Shown: positions 8,483-17,491, counted from the first letter of the stretch. The stretch: DNA of 64,000 bases from Vibrio coralliirubri (GCF_024347375.1 NZ_AP025471.1:806001-870000); one strand, 5' to 3'. Notes: generated from the sequence alone by a model not told the origin. Translations and numbers: made by a program.

Positions 8483-9292
8483 ATGAAGCTATTTAAAACC
8501 GCAATTACAGCCCTACTTGCGCTTGCCGTCAGTTTGCCTGCACTTGCTTCTGAAACGCCTAACCTAGACAAAATCAACGAACGTGGCTCTCTACGCGTTG
8601 GTATGTCGACGTTTGTTCCTTGGGCAATGCGTAACAAACAAGGCGATCTTGTAGGCTTCGAAATCGACGTGGCGAAACGCCTTGCCGAAGATTCGGGTTG
8701 GAAAGTCGAATTCGTTCCTACGGCATGGGACGGCATCATCCCTTCTCTACTTTCGAACAAGTTTGATGTAATCATTGGCGGTATGTCTATCACTGAAGCT
8801 CGCGCTAAAAGCGTATTGTTCACTGAACCTTACTCGCATTCTGGCGTTCAACTGGCGGCTAATAAAGAGCTAGCAGAAGGTTTTACACAAATCTCTGATT
8901 TTGATTCTCGCCGTGTGAAAATTGCCGCTCGTCGTGGGGCATTTACGGTTCAAGTAGCTCGTGAAACATTCCCTAAAGCGAAAGTTCTACAGTTCGATGA
9001 CGATGCTCAAGCATTCCAAGAAGTGTTAAACGGCAATGCGCACGCGGTGATCGCGTCTAGCCCGAAACCAGAACATGAAGCGATTAAAAACGCAGACACG
9101 CTATTTATTCCATTCGAAGAACGCCTATCAAAAGGTAATGAAGCATTTGCAGTTCGCTTAGGTGAAACTGACAAGACAGAATTCTTCAACGAATGGATCA
9201 AAGCACGTACTGAAGACGGTTGGTTGAAAGAGCGCTACGAGTACTGGTTCTCTACTCTAGATTGGCAAGACCAGATTGTTCAAGGTCAGTAA
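8483..9292 (+). CDS. Polar amino-acid ABC transporter, periplasmic binding protein
   Basis: A 269-residue solute-binding protein (SBP_bac_3 fold) with a signal peptide (KTAITALLALAVSLPALA, cut near residue 22). The mature protein begins with the family's LDKINERGSLRVGM and carries FEIDVAKRLAED, WDGIIPSLLSNKFDVIIGGM and the T-x-x-R region ITEARAKSV that contacts ligand alpha-carboxylates. It delivers the ligand to the two permeases. An AAGGA precedes the ATG, 12 bases after the first permease. A hairpin after the gene (9306-9334) may raise its expression above the downstream permease, as expected for a binding protein needed in excess. Ligand unknown. Confidence 0.9.
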   Translation: MKLFKTAITALLALAVSLPALASETPNLDKINERGSLRVGMSTFVPWAMRNKQGDLVGFEIDVAKRLAEDSGWKVEFVPTAWDGIIPSLLSNKFDVIIGGMSITEARAKSVLFTEPYSHSGVQLAANKELAEGFTQISDFDSRRVKIAARRGAFTVQVARETFPKAKVLQFDDDAQAFQEVLNGNAHAVIASSPKPEHEAIKNADTLFIPFEERLSKGNEAFAVRLGETDKTEFFNEWIKARTEDGWLKERYEYWFSTLDWQDQIVQGQ

Positions 9293-9305
9293 TCAGAACT
9301 TGAAT

Positions 9306-9334
9306 CAAGGCAGTGCATTGTTTGCGCTGTCTTG
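9306..9334 (+). terminator. Mid-operon hairpin between binding protein and second permease
   Basis: CAAGGCAG and CTGTCTTG pair with one G-T wobble around a short loop, followed by a weak T run. It could be a partial terminator or an mRNA 3' stabiliser that makes the binding protein more abundant than the permease at 9413. Confidence 0.45.
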
Positions 9335-9412
9335 TTTAAGACAACGAGATAGCTATAACCTCATAGCCACCTCTCACAACACATCAATAATTATCGTTTA
9401 AACAGGAATGAC

Positions 9413-10339
9413 GTGAGTAGTACTAGCGCATTAACAACACCTAAGCCCAACGTTCATATGAAGCCTTGGTATCAACGTCTTAACCTTTTAGATGGCGTGT
9501 TACTCGCTGTCATTTGTGTGTTTGCAAGCTGGCTTTATTATCGTTCTGCTGTTGGTATTAACTACCAGTGGCGCTGGGAAGATGCGTTTACCCTGATTTT
9601 CATTCCACCTTCTCAAGGCAATATTCCTTACTTTTTCCAAGGCTTGATCGCGACACTGCGCCTGAGTGTTTGGAGCATGGTGTTAGCACTCTCTTTTGGT
9701 ACATTACTTGGCGTTGCTAGGCACTCTAAAATTGCTTTCTTTCGTACGCCTGCACTGATTTTTATCCAGCTGGTTCGAAATATTCCGCCACTGGTGTTTG
9801 TCTTCATATTCTATTTCTTCGTTTCTAACCAACTGATTCCGTTACTTGGTTTAGAAAGTATCTTACGTGAACACAATGGCGAGATTAACGCGGTTCAAGC
9901 CTTTCTGTTTGGTCCTGCTAACCTTTGGGAAAACTTAGCGTCTGGTGTTATCTGTATCGGTTTACTCTCTTCAGCTTACATCGCAGAAGTGATTCGAGCT
10001 GGCTTAGAAAGTATTCCAAAAGGGCAATGGGAAGCGGCTGACTCGCTCGGCTTATCGGCGTTGTCTAAGTATCGATTTGTGGTTGGCCCGCAAGTATTAA
10101 CGGCCATCACACCGCCATTGGCTGGCCAAGCAATCTCTTTGGTTAAAGACACGTCGATTGTGTCTCTGATTTCGATCCAAGAGATGACTTTCGTTGGTAC
10201 TGAAATGGCAAACTCGTCAGGTTTGATCTTCGAGATCTGGCTGATTGTAGGTTTCGTATATTTTGCTTTATGCTTTGTGCTTTCACGCCTGTTCAAAGTA
10301 ATTGAGCAACGTTCTAGTGCTTACCTTAACCATCAGTAA
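9413..10339 (+). CDS. Polar amino-acid ABC transporter permease 2
   Basis: A 308-residue permease of the GltK/HisQ type, longer than permease 1 because of an N-terminal extension and a periplasmic loop (residues about 40-75, with INYQWRWEDAF resembling the YSWQWERVPD region of permease 1). Core membrane segments lie near residues 80-105, 118-145, 180-200 and 270-295. The coupling motif is EAADSLGLSALSKYRFVVGP. The start is GTG at 9413, five bases after AGGA; an ATG at 9458-9460 is the alternative. A terminator at 10396-10426 ends the operon. Together with the upstream genes it forms a complete importer. Confidence 0.87.
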   Translation: MSSTSALTTPKPNVHMKPWYQRLNLLDGVLLAVICVFASWLYYRSAVGINYQWRWEDAFTLIFIPPSQGNIPYFFQGLIATLRLSVWSMVLALSFGTLLGVARHSKIAFFRTPALIFIQLVRNIPPLVFVFIFYFFVSNQLIPLLGLESILREHNGEINAVQAFLFGPANLWENLASGVICIGLLSSAYIAEVIRAGLESIPKGQWEAADSLGLSALSKYRFVVGPQVLTAITPPLAGQAISLVKDTSIVSLISIQEMTFVGTEMANSSGLIFEIWLIVGFVYFALCFVLSRLFKVIEQRSSAYLNHQ

Positions 10340-10395
10340 CGTCATTAATCAGAAGTACCGACTCGCCCAACTATTCATCACCCTTACCCATTTCA

Positions 10396-10426
10396 CCTGA
10401 TTGGTTTAAGTTATTGACCAATCAGG
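10396..10426 (+). terminator. Terminator of the amino-acid importer operon
   Basis: CCTGATTGGT pairs perfectly over 10 bp with ACCAATCAGG around an 11-base loop, then ATTTATT. It lies 56 bp after the second permease. Confidence 0.65.
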
Positions 10427-10531
10427 ATTTATTCCTTCATATTTCTTCTTAGAAACACAGCAAAATACTCGTCTAATCACTATACTTAACGTATCGAACT
10501 ACGTTGATTCATCTCAAGGACATTGCTCAAC

Positions 10532-11476
10532 ATGGACAATCATAAAGAAAGAGCTTTTTACGCCGTTGTCGGCGCATTGGTTGGAGACGCCGCTTCAATG
10601 GGGCTTCACTGGCTGTATGACCAAGAGAGGATCTTACACGTAGCGGGTTTTGAGCCAGAATTTCGCTCTCCGAATCAGTTCGATTATCAAGACAAGGGCT
10701 ACTTTGCTCACCAAGGAAAAACCGCAGGTGAACAATCGCAATATGGTGCTCAGCTATTGGCGATGGTCGACAGTTTAGTCGACAACCAACAGTACGATGA
10801 AGCGAGCTACATCAAGCACTTCCGCTTCTGGTTTGATTTTGGTGGTAGTTGGCGAGGCTATATTGATAAAGCGACTCGTATGAGCTTGTTGAACATCCAT
10901 CAATTAGAATTGGCAAACGCCCCAATTACAGCCTGTGGCGCGGATGATACACAGCTCCCCGCAGTCTCAAAAATCATTCCATTAGTGGCGTGTACTTACA
11001 CCTCTCACACTTTGCCAGCGATGGTAGAGAGCGCGGTACGAGTGACCAACAACAACGACAAAGCCGTGGAATGGGCACAAGCCATCACCCTACTGATTCA
11101 AGCGGCAATTCAAGGTAATTCGCCACTGCAATCGGTAGAAATGGTGCGACAAACCTGTAGCAAGTTCATACACGATCAAATCGACGAAGCACTGGCTGAT
11201 CCTGAGCTTTCGATTACAGATGCCGCGAAGAAGTTTGGATTGCATTGCGAATTGAGCGCTGCGTTCCCCTTGCTGATTCGCATCATTGCAGGTGCTCAGA
11301 GTTATCAACAAGGTATTCGAGACAATATCTTATGTGGCGGTGACAGCTGCGGGCGTGCGATTGTGATTGGCGCGGTATTAGCGGCGTGTTTCTGCGAAGA
11401 AGACGGTGGAATTCCAACCGAATGGCTAAAACAAGTCAAACTCAATGGCGGTGTGCTGTCTTTGCCTATTGAGTGA
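10532..11476 (+). CDS. ADP-ribosylglycohydrolase-family protein, J1-crystallin-like
   Basis: A 314-residue all-helical protein of the ADP-ribosylglycohydrolase (DraG/ARH) family. The start motif GALVGDAASMGLHWLYD and the late motif CGGDSCGRAIVIGAVLAA place it in the subfamily that includes jellyfish J1 crystallins. Classical DraG enzymes bind two Mg ions with TDDT and GGDTDT; here the matching places read GEQSQYG and GGDSCGR, so two or more metal ligands differ and hydrolase activity is uncertain. The ATG at 10532 has AAGGA 11 bases ahead; a TTG at 10523 is too close. It stands alone between a terminator and a convergent LysR gene. Role unknown. Confidence 0.78.
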   Translation: MDNHKERAFYAVVGALVGDAASMGLHWLYDQERILHVAGFEPEFRSPNQFDYQDKGYFAHQGKTAGEQSQYGAQLLAMVDSLVDNQQYDEASYIKHFRFWFDFGGSWRGYIDKATRMSLLNIHQLELANAPITACGADDTQLPAVSKIIPLVACTYTSHTLPAMVESAVRVTNNNDKAVEWAQAITLLIQAAIQGNSPLQSVEMVRQTCSKFIHDQIDEALADPELSITDAAKKFGLHCELSAAFPLLIRIIAGAQSYQQGIRDNILCGGDSCGRAIVIGAVLAACFCEEDGGIPTEWLKQVKLNGGVLSLPIE

Positions 11477-11521
11477 TTTCCACAATAACGAACTAAAGTC
11501 TGACATAAAACAAGCAAACTG

Positions 11522-12424
11522 CTAGTTCAGACGATCGTTCCTATAGGCTGGAACACACTGTGATAACTCATTCTTTAGCCAAACCACAAACGGGCTTTCT
11601 GGTTCATCGTGCTTGTCATCTTGTGTGAGCAATATGTACTGATGGCCGGAAGGCACAAAGCCGAACGGCGCGATTAAGTTGCCTCTATTCAAATCATCAA
11701 CCACCAATGGATAGGAACCAAGAGCCGCTCCTAGCCCATCAACGGCCGCTTGAAAGCAGAAATAGAAGTGTGCAAAGGTCTGGTTTGATATAGCTTGCGA
11801 CACCAATCGGCGATCAAATTCACTATCTTTGGTGATGGATGCCCAGTAGCTCCAAGCGTTTGGTCGCGTGCTACTGTGCAGTAATTTCACATCGGCTAGC
11901 TTGTCTTTGACCTGTTGCCAATAATCAGGCGAGAACACAGGACCAACCCATTCTTCGACTAACGGAATCTGTTTGTAATGCTCGGTTACGTTGAAGTCGT
12001 CTCGGCGAATGGCCATATCTAATCCAGTTGCGCCTAATGTCACAGGTCCACCTGCGGTAGACAATCGGACATCAATTCCGGATTCGTTATAGAAATCACC
12101 GAGTCGAGGCATTAACCAACGCATGGTCAATGTGGGTTCGCATGAAACTTCCAAGGCTTGATGATTCAGCGGATTAAGCTTATGGACTCCAGTCTCCAAG
12201 GCTTGGAACGCTTGCTCTGTGTACCCTTTGAGTAATTCCCCTTCTTTGGTGAGACACACATTCCTACCCTGTTTGTAGAACAAAACTTGGGATAAGTGAT
12301 TTTCCAATACCTTGATCTGCTTACTCACTGCGCCATGTGTGATATTGAGTTTATCCGCCGCATCACTGTAACTGTTCGAATGCGCTGCTACGTGGAAAAT
12401 ATGAAATGCTTTCAAATGTCTCAT
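11522..12424 (-). CDS. LysR-type transcriptional regulator, GcvA-like
   Basis: A 300-residue regulator. The winged helix-turn-helix occupies residues 1-60 (AFHIFHVAAHSNSYSDAADK, then THGAVSKQIKVLE); the co-inducer domain follows, with GATGLDMAIRRDDF typical of the GcvA/AmpR branch. It acts in the cytosol as a tetramer on divergent promoters. It is transcribed away from the LysE-type exporter at 12527 with about 100 bp between the starts, so that exporter is its most likely target and its effector may be the exported amino acid, as with LysG/ArgP and LysE/ArgO. That pairing is inference from position. Confidence 0.85.
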   Translation of the reverse strand: MRHLKAFHIFHVAAHSNSYSDAADKLNITHGAVSKQIKVLENHLSQVLFYKQGRNVCLTKEGELLKGYTEQAFQALETGVHKLNPLNHQALEVSCEPTLTMRWLMPRLGDFYNESGIDVRLSTAGGPVTLGATGLDMAIRRDDFNVTEHYKQIPLVEEWVGPVFSPDYWQQVKDKLADVKLLHSSTRPNAWSYWASITKDSEFDRRLVSQAISNQTFAHFYFCFQAAVDGLGAALGSYPLVVDDLNRGNLIAPFGFVPSGHQYILLTQDDKHDEPESPFVVWLKNELSQCVPAYRNDRLN

Positions 12425-12526
12425 GTGTGATTTTTTCTCACAGATAGGTGGAATTCATTTCGATTATAGGCAGCAATAAAAAACCATACAATGCTGGCTC
12501 ATCAAATATAAAGAGTTGGAGTCATT

Positions 12527-13138
12527 ATGGAGTGGTTAAGCCTAGCAGTATTGGGACTATTGATTGTTATTAGTCCAGGAGCTGATTTCGTTTTAGTTTT
12601 GAAAAACAGTGTCAATCAAGGAAGACAAGCAGGGATTTGGACTGCAATCGGTGTGAGTTTAGCCATTTGCGTCCACATCAGTTATTCAATGCTTGGAATC
12701 AGTTACTTAATCTCACAGAATGAGCAGCTGTTTGACATGATCAGATACGCAGGCGCAGCCTACCTTATTTATCTAGGACTAAAAGGTATCTTGAGTGCGG
12801 ACAACAAGCTTGCACCTATGGAAGATGCAAAGCAAAGCACCAGTGTTTGGCGCTATTTAGCCCAAGGCTTTTTATGTAACGTGCTCAACCCAAAAACCAT
12901 GTTGTTCTTCTTGAGCATCTTCAGCCAAGTCATCTCACCTGATGCAGATAATCAGCATGTCGCACTCGGCTATGGGCTTTACATGATCGTACTTCACGGC
13001 TTATGGTTTGGCGTTGTCGCTATGCTGTTTACTTCGAATACATTGCAAAAGCATCTATTGAGAGCAAAGAAAAGGCTTAATCAAGCGTGTGGATTTGGCT
13101 TAGTGACGTTCGGAGCACTGTTGGCGATTAAATCGTAA
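12527..13138 (+). CDS. LysE/RhtB-family amino-acid exporter
   Basis: A 203-residue inner-membrane protein with about six membrane segments. It opens with the family signature LLIVISPGADFVLVLKNSVNQGRQAG (the SPGP/SPGAD motif near residues 16-20), has ISYLIS and YAGAAYLIYLGLKGI in the middle, and FLCNVLNPKTMLFFLS near residue 118, all typical of LysE/RhtB efflux. Such proteins export lysine, homoserine, threonine or similar compounds by proton exchange. It is divergent from the GcvA-like regulator. A GGAG lies before the ATG. The exact substrate cannot be read from sequence. Confidence 0.88.
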   Translation: MEWLSLAVLGLLIVISPGADFVLVLKNSVNQGRQAGIWTAIGVSLAICVHISYSMLGISYLISQNEQLFDMIRYAGAAYLIYLGLKGILSADNKLAPMEDAKQSTSVWRYLAQGFLCNVLNPKTMLFFLSIFSQVISPDADNQHVALGYGLYMIVLHGLWFGVVAMLFTSNTLQKHLLRAKKRLNQACGFGLVTFGALLAIKS

Positions 13139-13160
13139 ACAAGCGAGTCAGAAATAGAAA

Positions 13161-13182
13161 GCGATTCAAACGACTGAATCGC
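13161..13182 (-). terminator. Hairpin between convergent LysE and DUF1501 genes
   Basis: GCGATTCA and TGAATCGC form a perfect 8-bp stem with a 6-base loop. On the minus strand it is followed by a T-rich run (CTTTCTATTT), so it probably ends the DUF1800-DUF1501 transcript and may serve both directions. Confidence 0.5.
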
Positions 13183-13206
13183 ATCTAACTGGGTCTTGGT
13201 AAAACT

Positions 13207-14394
13207 CTAAACAAGATTCATCGGTCTAATATCGGCACTATCAGGGAAGATAGTGTTGAGTTGTTTCACTTCTACCGATAAGTGTTGGTAGAGCACGCCC
13301 TTGATAACGGAACGCATATCAGTCGTTGGACTAAGGTCTCGGCCTTCATATAGCTGGCTTTGGCTCAAGCCCGGCCAATTGGCAATAACCTTACCACCCG
13401 CTCCTTTCAACGATGGCAGCGCACCACCCGCAACAAACATGACGTTGCCAGTACCGTGGTCGGTGCCTTTGGTGCCGTTTTCTTTTGCTGTTCGACCAAA
13501 TTCACTGGCCGCGATGATCACTGTCTTCTTCCAACGATCACCTAGTGAAGCCTTGAGAGCCGCTAACCCAACATCCAAAGTTTTAAGTTGATTACTCAAC
13601 CGTCCATTTACGTTGCCTTGATTGGCGTGAGTGTCCCACCCACCAAGTTCTAACGCTGCGATGTTTGGTCCGTTATCAGCCGACAATATGTCGCCTGTTT
13701 TACCCATCAATGATTTAAACTGTTTGCCGACACCTTGGTCGCCTACCAGTTGATCTATCTTCATGACACTTTCGAAGTTTGAAGACAGCATTTGGTCACT
13801 TTGAAACAACTCTTCCAGCAGTTCTGTTTGTTTATCACGTGTTTTTAAGCGGTTTGGGTACCAACTTGCCACGGTCGATTCGCCCTGCATGATGAGTGGT
13901 AAGCCCGAATCAATCGCTATTCCATCGTATTTTTCTGAGCTCAACGTGAGTAAACGGTTAATCCACCCTACGGTGTTAAACGGGTCGGAAGTGCCGTTCT
14001 CTAATATCTTCTGTCCATCAAAATGTGAGCGCTCGCGATAAGCGGTTGAACAAGCGTGCACAAAGCTGAGTTCGTTACTTTCATACCATTGTTGGCACTG
14101 CTTTAGGGATGGATGAAGTCCAAAGAAATCATCCAACTTCAGTAACTGTTCTGGTTTTAATCCGATGTTGGGTCTCAAATTAGAGTAATCCGGATCGGCA
14201 TGCGGCACTACAACATTTAAACCATCCATCGCGCCACGCAGTGATACCCAAATGAAGATATTGTCCGAACCTGTTTTGGCAAAGCTTGGAAATGGCACCA
14301 TCGCACTGACGCCAACAGCCGCCGCAATGCCCATGAACTGGCGACGGTTAATACTATGTGGCGCTTTATTCTGAGAACAATCTGGCTTTTTCAT
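13207..14394 (-). CDS. DUF1501 protein with Tat signal
   Basis: A 395-residue protein of the DUF1501 family (sulfatase-like alkaline-phosphatase fold). The N-terminus has a twin-arginine signal, INRRQFMGIAAAVG then a hydrophobic run to SFA near residue 40, so it is exported folded, perhaps with a metal. Visible family motifs are VSLRGAMDGLNVVVPHADPDY, LGGWDTHANQG and SEFGRTAKENGTKGTDHGTG, where Asp and His residues sit as in metal-dependent phosphatases. The start at 14394 follows AGGAG by seven bases; the longer frame to 14433 overlaps the upstream gene. It is the second gene of a two-gene operon with DUF1800, a combination conserved widely in proteobacteria and planctomycetes. Substrate unknown. 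Confidence 0.85.
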   Translation of the reverse strand: MKKPDCSQNKAPHSINRRQFMGIAAAVGVSAMVPFPSFAKTGSDNIFIWVSLRGAMDGLNVVVPHADPDYSNLRPNIGLKPEQLLKLDDFFGLHPSLKQCQQWYESNELSFVHACSTAYRERSHFDGQKILENGTSDPFNTVGWINRLLTLSSEKYDGIAIDSGLPLIMQGESTVASWYPNRLKTRDKQTELLEELFQSDQMLSSNFESVMKIDQLVGDQGVGKQFKSLMGKTGDILSADNGPNIAALELGGWDTHANQGNVNGRLSNQLKTLDVGLAALKASLGDRWKKTVIIAASEFGRTAKENGTKGTDHGTGNVMFVAGGALPSLKGAGGKVIANWPGLSQSQLYEGRDLSPTTDMRSVIKGVLYQHLSVEVKQLNTIFPDSADIRPMNLV

Positions 14395-14402
14395 ACCCAC
14401 TC

Positions 14403-15764
14403 CTAACGGTATTGAAACTGAGGGCTTAGCCACAACAGGGAAAGTTGCATTGTAGCGCCGTCGGCTTTGTTCAATACAATTTGGGTGTGTTCATCAATAG
14501 CATCGCCATATAAACCCGCGATCACTTTATCCACTACCGCCTTCGGTTTAACTCCCGACGCTTTAGCCGATTTTATTGCAGCAGACGCAAGCCTATTGGC
14601 GACCTGCATACGCTGAGTCAACGCCGAAGGGCTATTGTAGTCTCTGTCTTGATCCGACCACCCTGCAGGTGAACCCGGTTTAAAAGGAGGCTGTCCTAAA
14701 TTGTTGAGAGCATTGAATGCCTGTTTCTCGTTTAAAGAAATATCGGCACTACGAAGGACGGCAAACAGCCACTCCTTCGGCGGCCTAAAACGATTGGGGT
14801 TAGGTTTACTCGCCTCAGCGCTGTTCAATAACAATCGATAAATAGGCAGTAAATTCCCCTCTCCTTTCAGATATTCAGCAACCATTTGATCCGAGAGTTC
14901 TTTAGGCGTGTCGCCAATGAAATGCTGGCATAGCTTACCAACCAAGTGCGCAGCAGTGTCTTTGTGGGTCGCTAAGGTTTGTAAACACGACTCTCCTTGC
15001 GAGACGCCGGATTGAGAATAAGCCTTTCCAAGCAGTGTGATACTTCCTGGCTCATGCAGGTTATTAGCAAATCGAAAGCCAGCATCAGGAGATTTGAATT
15101 TAATGCCCCAGCCTGAAATGGCTTTTGCTAAGGCAATGACGTCTTGCTGAGTGTAAGAACCATCAACGCCAAGAGTGTGGAGTTCTAAGATCTCACGCGC
15201 GAGGTTCTCATTGAGCCCCTTATTACGGCGCTTTCCGACTTTTGAATTGGGACCAATCGAGAGTTGATTATCGAGATACAGAAGCATCGCAGGATGTTTA
15301 GAAGAAGCCATCAGCATCTCGCCAAAGTTACCATTCCAATGCTGGCGAACCACATCGTTTTCAATGCTGGCGGCCAAGGGCATCAGTTTTCGATTATCGA
15401 CCGAGATGGCGAAGTGATTGCTCCAAAACTGAATGATGCGCTCTTGAAAACCATAAGGCGTTTCAACACTTTGTAGGTGGCGAGCTTGAGCTTGTTGTCG
15501 ATACTGCGTTCGAAGAAAAGACTGCGCTTCTTTCTTCGTGGCTTGCATCTGTTGTTCGTCACCCTTGGCCTTCATTCGTTGTACACGATTCTCTCCTACT
15601 TTAATCAGAGTAGATTCGGTACTCGGTAAATCTTGTATGGCTTGGTGAACGAATGGCTTTTTATCCAACTGTTCTACAGGAGAATAATAGGTTGTTTGAC
15701 CTAATCTAGACCCAAAACCAAACCTTTGTTCACCCACAATTTTTGAAGTCGGGTAATAATTCAT
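14403..15764 (-). CDS. DUF1800 protein
   Basis: A 453-residue DUF1800 protein. Recognisable family features are the opening RFGFGSRLG (residues about 14-22), the central IQFWSNHFAIS and NENLAREILELHTLGVDGSYTQQDV, and a C-terminal GSPAGWSDQDRDY. No catalytic role is established for the family. The start of the usual gene often carries a signal peptide; none is evident here, so it may be cytosolic or rely on its Tat-exported partner. It lies 8 bp upstream of the DUF1501 gene and shares its transcript; the AGGAG of the second gene lies in the gap. The pair probably forms one exported complex, which is inference. Confidence 0.83.
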   Translation of the reverse strand: MNYYPTSKIVGEQRFGFGSRLGQTTYYSPVEQLDKKPFVHQAIQDLPSTESTLIKVGENRVQRMKAKGDEQQMQATKKEAQSFLRTQYRQQAQARHLQSVETPYGFQERIIQFWSNHFAISVDNRKLMPLAASIENDVVRQHWNGNFGEMLMASSKHPAMLLYLDNQLSIGPNSKVGKRRNKGLNENLAREILELHTLGVDGSYTQQDVIALAKAISGWGIKFKSPDAGFRFANNLHEPGSITLLGKAYSQSGVSQGESCLQTLATHKDTAAHLVGKLCQHFIGDTPKELSDQMVAEYLKGEGNLLPIYRLLLNSAEASKPNPNRFRPPKEWLFAVLRSADISLNEKQAFNALNNLGQPPFKPGSPAGWSDQDRDYNSPSALTQRMQVANRLASAAIKSAKASGVKPKAVVDKVIAGLYGDAIDEHTQIVLNKADGATMQLSLLWLSPQFQYR

Positions 15765-15904
15765 TGCACACTCCCTTACGCTCGATCTTTTCTAAGTGTA
15801 ATCGCTTAGTCATCAAGCATAGGGAGCTTTACAAGGTTTTACGTTAGATGGGTGTCAGGTGCCTATCAAGTTACCGACACGGTGTGATCATTTTGAATGA
15901 GTGT

Positions 15905-16336
15905 CTATTTACGCCACATATAGACAAACTGGTCGTTTTGCGAGGTGATTTCAAAACCAAATCTTAAGTAGAGCTCTCCAACGCGATTACCTTGCAGGTA
16001 ACACAACTCAACTGGCTTACTGAGCTTGTCTGCGTGAGCTAAGCAGTCGGTGAGGATTTGGCTACCAATGCCTTTACCATGATATTCAGGCAGTAGGAAG
16101 AATCGGCAAAAGTAGAAGTGTTCACCTTTGTCTTGCAGCAATACACTGCCAATCGCTTTACCTTGATATTCAATGATTTCTGGCCGTTCTTCTGCCCACT
16201 CTTCGGCGTGTATATCTCGTTGAATTTGCTCATCCCAGCCAAATACGGCTTTGATCGGTTCAAACTCAGCGGCTTTCTTAAGCTCAAACAGAAATTCATA
16301 ATCTGATAACTGAGCAGGTCTTGTTGAATACTTCAA
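15905..16336 (-). CDS. GNAT-family N-acetyltransferase 1
   Basis: A 143-residue GNAT protein that transfers acetyl from acetyl-CoA to an amine. Beta-strand 4 and the pyrophosphate loop read FFLLPEYHGKGIGSQIL (about residues 79-95), the Q/RxxGxG motif A, and the C-terminal half ends with LYLRFGFEI, the usual motif B. It is the first of three unrelated GNAT genes lying head to tail at 15905-17398; low mutual similarity means they are not recent duplicates. No substrate can be assigned. Confidence 0.85.
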   Translation of the reverse strand: MKYSTRPAQLSDYEFLFELKKAAEFEPIKAVFGWDEQIQRDIHAEEWAEERPEIIEYQGKAIGSVLLQDKGEHFYFCRFFLLPEYHGKGIGSQILTDCLAHADKLSKPVELCYLQGNRVGELYLRFGFEITSQNDQFVYMWRK

Positions 16337-16428
16337 AATACCTCCAACAATAATTGGCTATGGTTTCATTTTCGTTTAAGCCGGAATTCAGAGCCCCGGA
16401 CACAACCAAAAATGCCACGTTTAAATGT

Positions 16429-16923
16429 TCATTTTGGTTCTAGTTGGTAACGTAAGACTTCGTGTTTATCTTGCTCTGAATAAAAGGTATTCAAGAATTG
16501 TCCACCGCACTTCTCAATCACTTTTTGCGAAGCAATATTGCCCCTCTCACAGGTAATGATAGCGCTTTCGGACAATACGTGCCGTTGAATCCAAGACAAC
16601 ATATGACTTGCGATACCCCGCCCTCTGGCTTGTGGCAGCGTCTCATATCCGATATTTCCAATGACATCGTGAATGTACGGACTGGTACCATGACGAACTC
16701 TTATCACTCCAAGAATACGCCCAGACTCGAAACAAAAATAAGTAGAAGCAGGCGTCCACCCTTCTGGCAAGCCCTCACCTTTTGAATAAGCAATTCGTTT
16801 TTCCAAATAGGCATCACTGCCATCAGAAATGCCCGTGTAAATATCTAACCCATCTTCAGTACAGGCATTCACATAGTGATGAAAGGCAGTTGAATGCGAA
16901 AGAGCAGCTTTAACCATGTCCAT
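16429..16923 (-). CDS. GNAT-family N-acetyltransferase 2
   Basis: A 164-residue GNAT acetyltransferase of the RimJ/RimL-related Acetyltransf_3 style. The acetyl-CoA loop is LPQARGRGIASHMLSWIQ (about residues 97-114), preceded by the strand VIGNIGYET, and the C-terminal region CERGNIASQKVIEKCGG is the typical motif B for this group. It may start at 16923 or two codons later. It sits between two other GNAT genes. Target unknown. Confidence 0.83.
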   Translation of the reverse strand: MDMVKAALSHSTAFHHYVNACTEDGLDIYTGISDGSDAYLEKRIAYSKGEGLPEGWTPASTYFCFESGRILGVIRVRHGTSPYIHDVIGNIGYETLPQARGRGIASHMLSWIQRHVLSESAIITCERGNIASQKVIEKCGGQFLNTFYSEQDKHEVLRYQLEPK

Positions 16924-16969
16924 ATAATGTTGATTCCTGTTACTTTTCTACCGGGTTTAGTTACCAAGC

Positions 16970-17398
16970 CTAAGATAAGTGCATGGTGTATTCTTGATGT
17001 CCTGTGTGCTCATCAGTTTGCTCGCTCGTAATAGAGAAATCTTGAGACAAGTAGAACTCAATGGCCGCTTGGTTCTCTTTATACACATTCAAAGACAGAT
17101 TTGGGCATTCAAGCTTCGCGTGTTGGATAAGTTGCTTACCAACACCACAACCTTGATGCTGCGGGCTCACAAAGATCGCAGCTAAAATCCCTTCATAAAG
17201 CGAATAAAAGCCACGAACCTCACCGTCTATTTGATAGACGTAAGTTGTTGATGCTGGGATGTATATATCGCGCATATTACCCACTTGCGACTCCCAGAAC
17301 TCAGGAGCCACAAAATCATGCGCCTTGATCGAGGCGATTAACCAAATATCTATAACGGTTTCAATATCGGCTGGACGGTATTCTCTGATCATCTTCAT
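16970..17398 (-). CDS. GNAT-family N-acetyltransferase 3
   Basis: A 142-residue GNAT protein resembling YjaB/PhnO-type small acetyltransferases. The acetyl-CoA site is IFVSPQHQGCGVGKQLIQ (about residues 75-92), followed by LNVYKENQAAIEFYLSQDF, where the Asn and Tyr are the standard catalytic-side residues of the family. It opens with IREYRPADIETVIDIWL. The start may be the ATG at 17398 or that at 17392. Substrate unknown. Confidence 0.84.
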   Translation of the reverse strand: MKMIREYRPADIETVIDIWLIASIKAHDFVAPEFWESQVGNMRDIYIPASTTYVYQIDGEVRGFYSLYEGILAAIFVSPQHQGCGVGKQLIQHAKLECPNLSLNVYKENQAAIEFYLSQDFSITSEQTDEHTGHQEYTMHLS

Positions 17399-17491
17399 TC
17401 TCTGAAATAATTGCGGCTCAATATGCGAATCAGTATGCCGAGAAGCGACTTAAACTTATTGAAGATTTACGACAATTGTTTGAAACAATGG

